Shown here one piece after another: positions 49,875-58,426 of a stretch of 64,000 nt of DNA. Every line of letters begins with the position of its first letter. Position 1 is the stretch's first letter. The DNA comes from Senimuribacter intestinalis (lineage in GTDB: Bacteria > Bacillota > Clostridia > Peptostreptococcales > Anaerovoracaceae): NCBI GenBank assembly GCA_943192975.1, contig CALPCJ010000008.1, forward strand, positions 1 to 64,000. The letters run 5' to 3'. The position numbers and the translations under genes are program-made. Below the pieces are notes generated by a model, which was not told where the DNA came from, made no database searches, and was given only the letters and a program-made list of their open reading frames with translations.

Positions 49875-50963
49875 TTATCTCAGATATTCTTTTTCCACAT
49901 ACGGACTTGTCGCTGTTTTCAGCATGCCGCCGTACCCCAGTTCAAATTCCACAATGTCTCCGACCTGATAATCTTTATCGCAGTGGGTCACGTCCAAAAT
50001 GATGTGGTCGGAACTGCCGCCCATAATTTCGATCTGGTTATCAAGGGGCGTCATGCTGCCAAGGTCGGTATCCTGCTTACCGATACCAATGATGGCACGC
50101 TTCATAATACCTCTATCCTCATAGTAAGGTTTTTCTCCAAAAGCATCGACGCCTACTTCCCCGATAGGAAGGGAAGGTTTCTCTTTCAGTTCAATAATCT
50201 GTGCCTGCAGAATCAGCCCGTCGCTGACAGTACCCGGCAGTTTGGTCTCATATGCAGTATCATTGCCCAATAGGAAAGATTCGCCAAGTCTCAAGTTGTT
50301 AATTCCCTCTGGCAGCTGCCCTTTGTCCACCAGATAGATGGAACTGGAATTGCCTCCGGAAATCATTTCTAACTTGATACCGTACTTTTCTTCCAAGCGC
50401 TGACCGATTGCAACCAGTTGGGAAAGGTTTTCTTTCTTCGGAATAATTGCGCCGTAGCAGGTCAAATTTACACCAATGCCATACAGATTGATGTTTTCCA
50501 TCTTCAAAATCTCTTCGACTGCTTCGTCAATCAGGTCCTCATCCTGGAAGAAAATCCCTTCTCTCAGATCGCCCAAGTCTATCATCAGCAGAATGTCATG
50601 AACCTTGCCTGCTTTTTTCGCCTCTTCACTCAGCAGCCTAATGGTTGAAAGCTCTGAATTAAAGGACAAGTCCACATATTTGACGACCTCGGAAACCTCG
50701 CAGTGCATCGGAATACGCAGTAGCACAGTCTTTTTTCCGTTTGTACGTGCCATCTGCGAAAAACTGGCAATGTTTTTCACTCTGGAATCAGCGATAAAAT
50801 CCACATGAGGATTTTCTGCCACCATCTTTACCATCTCTTTGTCTGCGCAAAGTCCTTTGGTAACAATCATCAGTGAGCAGCCACCCCGTTCTTTGGTTAT
50901 AGCTGCGCAGGCGTTCAGATTGTCTTCCAGTTTCTTTAAATTTATCTGTAATTTTGGATACAT
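49875..50963 (-). CDS. orr: Ornithine racemase (PLP, alanine racemase-like fold)
   Basis: 362 residues of the fold-type III PLP family: N-terminal barrel with the cofactor lysine K36 in MIVTKGLCAD, ISGGNSSSIYL phosphate site and a C-terminal beta domain (IIGIGKQDTDLGSMTPLDNQIEIMGGSSDHIILDVT). Converts L-ornithine to the D-form used by D-ornithine aminomutase. Assignment as ornithine rather than another amino acid comes from its position directly after the ornithine genes. Confidence 0.9.
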   Translation of the reverse strand: MYPKLQINLKKLEDNLNACAAITKERGGCSLMIVTKGLCADKEMVKMVAENPHVDFIADSRVKNIASFSQMARTNGKKTVLLRIPMHCEVSEVVKYVDLSFNSELSTIRLLSEEAKKAGKVHDILLMIDLGDLREGIFFQDEDLIDEAVEEILKMENINLYGIGVNLTCYGAIIPKKENLSQLVAIGQRLEEKYGIKLEMISGGNSSSIYLVDKGQLPEGINNLRLGESFLLGNDTAYETKLPGTVSDGLILQAQIIELKEKPSLPIGEVGVDAFGEKPYYEDRGIMKRAIIGIGKQDTDLGSMTPLDNQIEIMGGSSDHIILDVTHCDKDYQVGDIVEFELGYGGMLKTATSPYVEKEYLR

Positions 50964-50973
50964 CGTTACTCTC

Positions 50974-52719
50974 CTACTCTACCCGGTTCGGGCAATTTTT
51001 TCTCGTACAATGCTTACAATCGTGGGTACAGTCTCCCATGTACTGCCCACCTCCTTCAGTTGTTGCAGCCCATTTGCCTTTGACACCCTGACCGCTTCGC
51101 ATTTCTGCTTTTTCCTTTTCTTCGCTCTGCGCCAAGGCAGCATCACGGGCAGCTTTCAGTTCCTCTTCGCTGGCTCCGCCGATTTTTTCTTCCTCTTTGA
51201 AGGCTGTCATATCATAGCCCAGGCTTTCCATTTCTTCAATGTGTTTGCGATATTCTTCGTCCCTCTGCTTTGCTTCTTCTGCTTCCCGGTTCACATCTGC
51301 CATAGCTTTGCTTACTGCAGTAAAATCCTGCTCATTTTTCTCAGGGAACTTGAAGCCAAGGCTCTTTTCCAGCAGACGAATTGCACCTTCTCTATGGTGT
51401 TTAGATAAGACGCCCAGAGACGCCATGATATAGTCATTGTCTACCAGAATCTGTGCATGCTCAGTCGGGAACAGCATCATGCCGGTCTCATTATGTTTTG
51501 CAATTTCCTGCATAATTTCAACGCGGTGCGGCAGACGGGTCAGAGCGCCGCCGGTTCCTACGATATATTTTACCGGAGTTAAGTCCTTACCTTCAGCTAC
51601 AGTACTTCTGCCAGACGGTCCGTAGATATAGCGGATTATACCTGCATGGCGTTCTACTGCTTTCAAAACCGCTTCCTTGGTTAAGCGTTCTACTAGCTTA
51701 AATTCATCTTCTGTCTTAGGAATGGCAACATAGGTTTCCAGGGTTTTGTCGAGATCGATTCCCATTTTTTCACATTCCTTACGCAGCTTTTCTTCGCCGA
51801 TGGACTCGATGACTTTCATTCGGTTTACGTAAACACCTAAATCTCCCTCTACGGTACGTTTCGCCTTTGGCTCCGGAGAAACCATAATGCGAGCGATTTT
51901 ATCGGATTCTGTTGCTACGGAATGCAGATCTGTGGTTGCGCCACCAACATCCAGCACAATCAGGTCTCCCAAACAGTCGTAGAGCAACTTAGTACATTCC
52001 ATCACTGCACCCGGGGTCGGAATAATCGGACCGTTTACCATATCCCGCACGTGTTCCATACCAGGCGCATTGGTAATATGCTCTTCAAAAGCATCCTGAA
52101 TTACCTTTCTGCAAGGTTCTACATTGAGGTCGTCAATTTTAGGATAAACGTTCTCTACGTTATATAACTTTTGCCCGCTTTCCTCGTCAAAAATCAGCTT
52201 CATTTCTTCTTGATTTTCGATATTTCCGGCATAAATAATCGGAGTATTCAGTCCTAATGCACGAATTTTCTCCGCATTGTCGATAGCAGTTTCCCGTTCA
52301 CCGTAATCTACACCGCCTGCAATCAAAATCAGGTTCGGGTTGACTTCTTTAATTTTTGCAAGGTCAGTTCTCCTCAGCTTTCCGGCAGTTACATAATGAA
52401 TGATGCCGCCTGCGCCGAGCGCTGCTTCCTTTGCCGCTTTTGCAGTCATATCATAGACAAGTCCATGCACTGTCATTTTCAGACCGCCTGCTGCCGAAGA
52501 GGTCGCCAGCATTTCATCATACTCCAAACTGTCTATCTTCATTTTTCTGCAAAGATCATCAATAGCTCCCTGCAGTCCGATACGTACATCGCCATCCATG
52601 ACCGAAGTCGGTGCCTGCCCCTGCGCCCAGAATAATGGATTTTCTGTATCCAAATCTTTAAACGCATTTACTACTGTGGTGGTCGAACCAATTTCGGCTA
52701 CTAAAACATCTACCTTCAC
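50974..52719 (-). CDS. GlmL/MutL-family ASKHA chaperone for D-ornithine aminomutase
   Basis: 581 residues with the ASKHA ATPase signatures: VAEIGSTTTVVNAF (phosphate 1), LIVLDVGGATTDLHSV (phosphate 2) and YIVGTGGALTRLP (adenosine). GlmL/MutL proteins accompany adenosylcobalamin mutases, and a homolog is present in ornithine-fermentation clusters, presumably to reactivate OraSE. The C-terminus carries a four-cysteine tail, CTHDCKHCTRKNC, suggesting metal binding. Separated from orr by only 10 bp. Confidence 0.92.
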   Translation of the reverse strand: MKVDVLVAEIGSTTTVVNAFKDLDTENPLFWAQGQAPTSVMDGDVRIGLQGAIDDLCRKMKIDSLEYDEMLATSSAAGGLKMTVHGLVYDMTAKAAKEAALGAGGIIHYVTAGKLRRTDLAKIKEVNPNLILIAGGVDYGERETAIDNAEKIRALGLNTPIIYAGNIENQEEMKLIFDEESGQKLYNVENVYPKIDDLNVEPCRKVIQDAFEEHITNAPGMEHVRDMVNGPIIPTPGAVMECTKLLYDCLGDLIVLDVGGATTDLHSVATESDKIARIMVSPEPKAKRTVEGDLGVYVNRMKVIESIGEEKLRKECEKMGIDLDKTLETYVAIPKTEDEFKLVERLTKEAVLKAVERHAGIIRYIYGPSGRSTVAEGKDLTPVKYIVGTGGALTRLPHRVEIMQEIAKHNETGMMLFPTEHAQILVDNDYIMASLGVLSKHHREGAIRLLEKSLGFKFPEKNEQDFTAVSKAMADVNREAEEAKQRDEEYRKHIEEMESLGYDMTAFKEEEKIGGASEEELKAARDAALAQSEEKEKAEMRSGQGVKGKWAATTEGGGQYMGDCTHDCKHCTRKNCPNRVE

Positions 52720-52738
52720 TCGTATACCTCCCCATCTG

Positions 52739-53533
52739 TTATATTATCAATTTATTTTTAATTTCACTTTCTATAATCGGAATATCAATGGTGCCCTGCT
52801 CATTATCATAGGTAACAATGAGGTTTTTCCAAGGGACAATACCTGCTGATTCATATACATCCATTTTCCATTTGTGTTTCTTCATATACGCCGGATTTCC
52901 GGTCAGACCACAATGTTCCCAGTAATAAATTTTGCCGCTGGCGGCAAGGAGGGTGAAATCTGGCGCTAACGTATACTTTCCGATTCTCAGAATCTGCTCA
53001 TAACGAAACGGTACCTTGAATTCATAGTACTTTTCTGCAAGAATCAGTTCTGATTTTGAACGGACCGCAAGACCTTTAGATGTCAAATGAATTTTCTTTT
53101 CCGGCATATAATCACTCTGCTCATAGAGTTCATTTTGCCAACGTTCTGCTTCCGTTTGCTCTGTAGTTTGAAAAAATAATGAGTTAGGCAATTCTTTGTA
53201 TTTTTTCGGAAGCTGTTTCAGAATATGTTCGGGAGTCGTATCAGAAAATCCATCTATGGCTTTTCGCAATGCACTCAAGTTATTTTCCAGTATTTTTGCT
53301 TCCATTTCCAAATACTTTTTTCTTGCCAAAAGCGCCACCATCTCCGGATGTTTGTTTAAGCTGAATCTTTGCCTTTTTCCATCTATCCAGACATTATGAT
53401 AATACACAGTTCTACCCCGTTCTTTAACCTGCAGCAATGTACCCGGTGGACAAGTTCTCAATTCTTTGCTGACAGAATCCTGCTTTTTTTGTATTTCTGT
53501 CAGTATTTCTTCTAATTTGATCCCCAAAATCAC
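52739..53533 (-). CDS. Nuclease-like protein of a common clostridial hypothetical family
   Basis: 264 residues. The C-terminal part has the look of a PD-(D/E)XK-type core: RSKSELILAEKYYEFKVPFRYEQ, APDFTLLAASGKIYYWEHCGLTGNPAYMKKHKWKM, in which SE, PDF and WEH would be acidic active-site positions but the canonical lysine is not obvious. N-terminal helical segment PEMVALLARKKYLEMEAKILENNLSALRKAI. I recall the family as frequent in Clostridia without known role. It sits inside the ornithine cluster with its own upstream dyads and is foreign to the pathway. Confidence 0.65.
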   Translation of the reverse strand: MILGIKLEEILTEIQKKQDSVSKELRTCPPGTLLQVKERGRTVYYHNVWIDGKRQRFSLNKHPEMVALLARKKYLEMEAKILENNLSALRKAIDGFSDTTPEHILKQLPKKYKELPNSLFFQTTEQTEAERWQNELYEQSDYMPEKKIHLTSKGLAVRSKSELILAEKYYEFKVPFRYEQILRIGKYTLAPDFTLLAASGKIYYWEHCGLTGNPAYMKKHKWKMDVYESAGIVPWKNLIVTYDNEQGTIDIPIIESEIKNKLII

Positions 53534-53551
53534 AGTTTTTTAGCCCCCTTC

Positions 53552-53595
53552 CTGACAAAACTGACGTATTTCTTTTATTTTGTCATTTTAGTCAG
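53552..53595. repeat. 44-bp palindrome, upstream dyad 1 of the nuclease-like gene
   Basis: CTGACAAAACTGAC (53552-53565) faces GTCATTTTAGTCAG (53582-53595). Part of an array with four CTGAC-N4-xGAC units at about 30-bp steps. Confidence 0.75.
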
Positions 53596-53612
53596 GATTT
53601 TGGGTGGAAAAG

Positions 53613-53656
53613 CTGACAAAACTGACAAAAATCATCTATTTTGTCTGCTTTGTCAG
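53613..53656. repeat. 44-bp palindrome, upstream dyad 2 of the nuclease-like gene
   Basis: CTGACAAAACTGAC (53613-53626), identical to dyad 1, faces GTCTGCTTTGTCAG (53643-53656). Starts 61 bp from dyad 1. A third, shorter one (CTGACAG...CTGTCAG, 53469-53503) lies in the 5' end of the coding region. The rest of 53657-53865 holds no gene that I can see. Confidence 0.75.
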
Positions 53657-53867
53657 TATTTCAACGCAACTCCTAAAATTTTTTGTGGATCGTTAAGCGT
53701 AACTGCAAAAATATAATAATGACAAAGCGGTTCTACTTTCATTGTACAATGTTTGCAGATCGCTTTCAACCATTATTTTCCTTTTTTTTAATTTTTTTCC
53801 TGTATCGGTCAGTTCAAGTAGCGCCATGTCCTGCGCTATGACTGCCTAAGCAGCGGCATTTGCAAAA

Positions 53868-53895
53868 CAGGGGCGGGCATTTGCCCGCCCCTTAG
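53868..53895 (-). terminator. Strong intrinsic terminator after oraE
   Basis: On the minus strand AGGGGCGGGC pairs with GCCCGCCCCT around AAAT, followed by GTTTTG. It separates the oraE end from the nuclease-like gene and the GlmL/orr part. Confidence 0.85.
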
Positions 53896-53903
53896 GTCTT
53901 TCA

Positions 53904-56120
53904 TTACATTTCGCCTCTGCGTCTCTTTGCTTCTTCACATAAGAAAGTTGCAACGTCGATACCGTGAGAGTCTCTGCCGAATCCAGCGTCAATTCCAGTC
54001 TTTACAGCGTCATCAGGAATTACCTGTGTACCGCCTGCAGCGATAATTACCTTATCTCTGATTCCCTTTTCAACAGCCAGGTCGTTGATTCTCTTCATAT
54101 TCTTGTAGTGAATATTATCGTGGGAAATGATGGTGGATGCCAGAATTGCATTTGCATTCAATTCTACAGCAGCGTCAACCAGCTTTTCTACCGGAACGGA
54201 AGTGCCCAGGTAGTTTACTTTGATTCCCCATTTTTCGATACCGCCGTGCTTGATGTTGATGATTTCACGAAGACCTACAGAGTGTTCGTCTTCACCAACA
54301 GTACCGCATACGACAACCATCGGATGATTTTCAAATTCATTGTACAGAGTTGCATCATCCAGATGATGTGGTTCAGGTGGAATTTCCAGAGCGCTAGGAT
54401 CAACATCGAAGTTAACCTTACCCTTCATTTCGATTCTAGTGCCTTCTGCCTCCTGCATTACTTCCTTACTGATTACTTCAGGATTTTCAAGACCAAGCTT
54501 CTTGCCGATTTCCAGCGCTGCAGCTTCTGCAGTTCTGGTATTTGCAGGAATCATCATAGTCATCATGACTACGCCGTCTCCGCACCATTCCATTTCAGGC
54601 TTGATAGCTTCGCCGTCCAGATACTTAGCAACTTTTTCAAGTCTGCGATCTACGCAGTCTTCTTCATCCAGCTCATCGATGAAGACGATTTTGCTTCTAT
54701 CTTCAAAAGTACATCCGCCGATGAGTGCTGCTGGATCTGCAGGATCTCCGCCGTACTGTTCTACATTATTGTAACCGAAGTGTGCAGTTACAGGAGCCAT
54801 GTAATCTTCTTCTCTTTCGAAGATATAACCGTAACCTACGCCGCCTTCTGGATTTCTTGCGATACCATCGCCGTTTCTTTCAGGATATTTTGCAGAGTCA
54901 ACGAAGAAGCCTTCCTTAACTGCCTGGAAATATCCGCCGACTTCGATGATTTCTTCCATGAACAGGCAAGCTCTTTCTTTCAGGTCACGAGCCATTTCAC
55001 GGAGCGGACCATCTTTCTTCAGTTCAACCATTTCCATCAGACCGTCCATTGCCAGAAGTGCCTGTTTTGCGTTGTCTACAGCCTCCATGTTGTAAATGTG
55101 CCAAGGCACGTTTCTTCCTTCGTCCGGTGTGATAGTGGACTGAATGTCTGCACTGGTCAGCTTGGAAATAACCATGTTCATAACATGGGTTACAGTTGCT
55201 TCTCTTGCGGAGGAGCAGATATATTTAGTGTTCTGCTGTGCTCTCATTTTGTATCTGCCGCAGAAGTCACGAAGAGCTACTGCATACGGCAGGTCGTAGT
55301 ACATACAAGGTGCTGGTGTTGCTGTCGGAGGTACAGTTGACAGCGCAATATTTTCCGGTTTGATGCCTACTTTTTCTGAGAACAGAGAGTTGATTGCGTG
55401 CTGCACAATCAGCTCAGGCATTACTTTCCACGCTTCTCTTGCGGTAGCATTTGCATTGTGAGCGCCGTCAATCTGCAGAATGCCAGCCCAAGCTAAAACT
55501 TTCTTGGATTCACAAGCGTCTACAAAAGAACGAACGCAGTTGATATCTCTGTAAAGTACGTTGTACTGCGGATCCTGGTGCGCACCGTTGATACCTTCTT
55601 CTGCGAACATAACAGCTACATCAGGTCCAGCTACGCCGGAAACGTAGGAATGGTAGTTGATTGGACGACCAACTTCATCTTCGATGATATCCAGTGCTTT
55701 TCTCTGTGCTCTCACCTGTTTACGAGTTACAGGAATACCACCAATACCCTGCGGAGTACCTTCCATCAGACCGTCGATGTGGGACTGACCCATATGACGA
55801 ATAACCATGATATGGTCAGCGCCATGCCATGCAGCCATTCTCATTCTTCTGATATCGTCTTCAAATCTTCCGGAAGCGATTTCAGTTGTAATAACCGGCA
55901 TCGGCTGCGGATCGATATCTTCAAAGTACTTTGCAGGAGGAAGACCTACGCCGTTCTTCAAAGGTTCGGAGCAATCATGATACTCAAAAGGTCCCATTTT
56001 AAGACCAGGAGCAGGTTTTCTCCAAGTCCAGCCTTTTCTTCTCGGTTCATACTTATCGAGGTCTTTTAAGATGTTTCTAACATCTAATTTTTCATTGTGT
56101 TTTAAAACCATATCTGCCAT
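53904..56120 (-). CDS. oraE: D-ornithine 4,5-aminomutase beta subunit
   Basis: 738 residues with an N-terminal TIM barrel and a C-terminal cobalamin domain: DEHSVGL holds the lower-ligand motif DxHxxG (H613), then LGTSVPVEKLVDAA and IIAAGGTQV. With PLP and adenosylcobalamin it converts D-ornithine to 2,4-diaminopentanoate. The sequence GDPADPAALIGGCTFEDRSKIVFIDELDEEDC lies between the domains. It starts 3 bp after oraS. Confidence 0.96.
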   Translation of the reverse strand: MADMVLKHNEKLDVRNILKDLDKYEPRRKGWTWRKPAPGLKMGPFEYHDCSEPLKNGVGLPPAKYFEDIDPQPMPVITTEIASGRFEDDIRRMRMAAWHGADHIMVIRHMGQSHIDGLMEGTPQGIGGIPVTRKQVRAQRKALDIIEDEVGRPINYHSYVSGVAGPDVAVMFAEEGINGAHQDPQYNVLYRDINCVRSFVDACESKKVLAWAGILQIDGAHNANATAREAWKVMPELIVQHAINSLFSEKVGIKPENIALSTVPPTATPAPCMYYDLPYAVALRDFCGRYKMRAQQNTKYICSSAREATVTHVMNMVISKLTSADIQSTITPDEGRNVPWHIYNMEAVDNAKQALLAMDGLMEMVELKKDGPLREMARDLKERACLFMEEIIEVGGYFQAVKEGFFVDSAKYPERNGDGIARNPEGGVGYGYIFEREEDYMAPVTAHFGYNNVEQYGGDPADPAALIGGCTFEDRSKIVFIDELDEEDCVDRRLEKVAKYLDGEAIKPEMEWCGDGVVMMTMMIPANTRTAEAAALEIGKKLGLENPEVISKEVMQEAEGTRIEMKGKVNFDVDPSALEIPPEPHHLDDATLYNEFENHPMVVVCGTVGEDEHSVGLREIINIKHGGIEKWGIKVNYLGTSVPVEKLVDAAVELNANAILASTIISHDNIHYKNMKRINDLAVEKGIRDKVIIAAGGTQVIPDDAVKTGIDAGFGRDSHGIDVATFLCEEAKRRRGEM

Positions 56121-56122
56121 CT

Positions 56123-56485
56123 TTATTTACCCTCCTTGAACAGTGCTACTGCATCGTCCCAGTATTCGCCAGCAGCCAGTTTTTCACTGGCCTCTCTGAT
56201 GGAGATGCCTTTGTCTTTAGAAATTTTGTAAACTACATGACCTGTTCCGTGTCCCATCAGACCTCTGTCCATGCAGCCTTCTACGATTTTCTGCGTATCC
56301 AGGGAGGAAACGCCCATTCTCAGTAAAACGGCTCTTTCAACGGAAGGGGTTGTGTTTTTTCTTCCCAGTTCAAGAAGCGGGTCAACAACCTGGGCGGTCA
56401 GTTCCCAGAATCTGTTGTAAAGTTCTTCGTCAGAAAGATTTGCGATATGCTTTCTTCTCTGTTCGAAATCGTCTGCTCTTTTCAT
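56123..56485 (-). CDS. oraS: D-ornithine 4,5-aminomutase alpha (small) subunit
   Basis: 120 residues (KRADDFEQRRKHIANLSDEELYNRFWELTAQVVDPLLELGRKNTTPSVERAVLLRMGVSSLDTQKIVEGCMDRGLMGHGTGHVVYKIS), the size and sequence character of OraS. Forms an alpha2beta2 enzyme with OraE. RBS AGGAG. Confidence 0.95.
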   Translation of the reverse strand: MKRADDFEQRRKHIANLSDEELYNRFWELTAQVVDPLLELGRKNTTPSVERAVLLRMGVSSLDTQKIVEGCMDRGLMGHGTGHVVYKISKDKGISIREASEKLAAGEYWDDAVALFKEGK

Positions 56486-56512
56486 TCTATTTTCTCCTTT
56501 ATGCTAAAGATA

Positions 56513-57928
56513 TTAATATCCCAGTTCGGCAAGTGTTGCCATAACAAAATCGGTATCAGTGTTGGTTTCTGCTACTAAGAACTGAATATCCTCGTCAGTC
56601 AGTTTCTCTACGCCTGCCTTCTTTACTGCCTTCTTGATTAAAGACTTTCTGAAGTGAGTGATGTCAGCTTCTTTGTGTTTTACAAAGCTTGGATCCTTCG
56701 GCAGAATGATGTTCACGCCCGGCTTGTCTTCTTCCTGCGGGTTTCCGAACTTGATTTCGATGCCGTTTTCTCTTGCAAAGTCAAGCTGCGGCTGAATATG
56801 TTTACCAGCGCCAGTGTATTCAGTTTCACTGATGACAAGCACTGCATCTTCAGGCAATTCCTGCGCCAGAGAAAATGCTGCCGCAAGGGCTGTATTTCCT
56901 GCCGGTCCTCTTTCGATACCCTCAAGATTAGCCAGTGCTTCTGTCATGTACATAACCTCACCCTGTGTTACAGTTACATAACGATCCATGTAACGCAGAG
57001 GTCTTGCAGCAGAACGCGGAACATCAGAGTGGTCCGGATCAGTTGCATAAGGTACACCAAATCCAGTATGACCTGTGGTGCAGGATTTCTTATTAAACTG
57101 CTCGTCGGAAGCCATGTGCAGTCCGGTCAGGTCGATGGAAGCGGAAACCATTTCTGTATCAACAGCGCCAGCCTTTAATAGACCTCTTGCTGTACCTGTC
57201 ATCATACCGCCGCCTGCATTGGTGCAGACTACCATATCCGGGTCTTTGCCAACCAGTTCACGACACTGCATTGCAATTTCGTAACCCAGTGTTTCTACGC
57301 CGGCAATGCCGAACGGAGAATACAGTGAAGCGTTGAAATATCCGGTGTCTTCCAGAACAGAAAGGAATGTGTAGAACAGTTCAGGTCCTACAGTCAGCTG
57401 AATAACTTCAGCGCCGTAAGCTTCGCATTTTCTTGCTTTTTCTACAATTTCAGGCTGTCCAACACCTTTGGAATCGTAACATTCCTGTACGATGATACAT
57501 TCCATTCCCTGCATTGCTGCCTGGGAAGCAACTGCTGCACCGTAGTTTCCGGAAGTTGCTGCGATAACGCCTTTATAACCTAATTTCTTAGCGTGTGCTA
57601 CTGCACATGCCGCTCTTCTTGCTTTAAAGGAACCGGACGCGTTGGCTGCCTCGTCCTTTGCAAAAATTCTTGCGCCATAGCCCGGCTTTGCATATTTTCT
57701 TGCCAGCGCGGTCAGGTTGCGCAATTCAATCAGCGGTGTGTTTCCTACTGCAGTTTTTGCCTGAATCTTTGCAACTTCTTCCAGGGTGTAACCGGTGGAT
57801 TTCATCAGTGCCTCATAGTCAAAAGCTACTGAACCGGATTCAAATTCTGCGTAGTCAAGACCCAGTGCTTTTCTCTGAATCTCATTGGATCTGCCCATAA
57901 CGGAATCATAATCTTTTGCCAGTGTCAT
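56513..57928 (-). CDS. ortB: 2-amino-4-ketopentanoate thiolase beta subunit (PLP)
   Basis: 471-residue fold-type II PLP protein related to threonine synthase/cysteine synthase: cofactor lysine K102 in ASGSFKARRA, phosphate site ATSGNYGAAVASQAA and NAGGGMMTGTARGL. With OrtA it cleaves 2-amino-4-ketopentanoate with CoA to acetyl-CoA and D-alanine. Its start overlaps the ortA stop (TAATG). Confidence 0.94.
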   Translation of the reverse strand: MTLAKDYDSVMGRSNEIQRKALGLDYAEFESGSVAFDYEALMKSTGYTLEEVAKIQAKTAVGNTPLIELRNLTALARKYAKPGYGARIFAKDEAANASGSFKARRAACAVAHAKKLGYKGVIAATSGNYGAAVASQAAMQGMECIIVQECYDSKGVGQPEIVEKARKCEAYGAEVIQLTVGPELFYTFLSVLEDTGYFNASLYSPFGIAGVETLGYEIAMQCRELVGKDPDMVVCTNAGGGMMTGTARGLLKAGAVDTEMVSASIDLTGLHMASDEQFNKKSCTTGHTGFGVPYATDPDHSDVPRSAARPLRYMDRYVTVTQGEVMYMTEALANLEGIERGPAGNTALAAAFSLAQELPEDAVLVISETEYTGAGKHIQPQLDFARENGIEIKFGNPQEEDKPGVNIILPKDPSFVKHKEADITHFRKSLIKKAVKKAGVEKLTDEDIQFLVAETNTDTDFVMATLAELGY

Positions 57929-58236
57929 TATTTGTCACCTCCAAACATGATTTCTCTCAGCTGTTTGTCAATCTCGATGATTTCAGGGACAAATTTGCCG
58001 TAGCTGTGTGTATAGTACGGGTTTACTTCAATTAAAGTGCCCTTTTCCATACGACCGCATGCAGTTTTTACGGTAACAACATCACCGATTTCTGCATCTT
58101 CCTGCAAAGTGCCCTTGGTCCACATCTGCAGGTCACATTTCTGTGTATCTTCAGGAATTTTAGCAGTTCTTTCTTCTGCCTTGAGTACTACAGAGTGGAT
58201 GCGTACCCATTCTCCTTTTTTTACCATTTTAATCAT
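57928..58236 (-). CDS. ortA: 2-amino-4-ketopentanoate thiolase alpha (small) subunit
   Basis: 102 residues (GEWVRIHSVVLKAEERTAKIPEDTQKCDLQMWTKGTLQEDAEIGDVVTVKTACGRMEKGTLIEVNPYYTHSYGKFVPE), matching OrtA in size and order next to ortB. Partner needed for thiolase activity. Confidence 0.93.
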   Translation of the reverse strand: MIKMVKKGEWVRIHSVVLKAEERTAKIPEDTQKCDLQMWTKGTLQEDAEIGDVVTVKTACGRMEKGTLIEVNPYYTHSYGKFVPEIIEIDKQLREIMFGGDK

Positions 58237-58426
58237 CTCCTACATTATTTATATAGTATGACGCCGCTTGCGCCAGCTATCTTACGTCTCTCATAGTAAC
58301 CTAGAAGACGCTGGATTTTTTGTTCACAGCGAGGCAGCAAGTCATCGAAACACGGAGGTACTTGTGTGAATTTAAGTACTGAACGATGAGACTGACAACG
58401 CTGTGGACAAATAAGACAAGTCTTAA
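58237..58426 (-). other. 190-nt spacer between ord and ortA
   Basis: Unusually long for this compact operon. It contains a small stem (AGTACTT/AAGTACC) and GC-rich GGCGCAAGCGGCGTC; one frame is open for about 60 codons without a usable start. Possibly a processing site or remnant; no gene called. Confidence 0.45.

Noticed and set aside
53964..55340. Long plus-strand open frame of 458 codons
   Set aside because: Lies entirely antisense to oraE, Cys/Phe/Ser-rich shadow of codon bias, no RBS.
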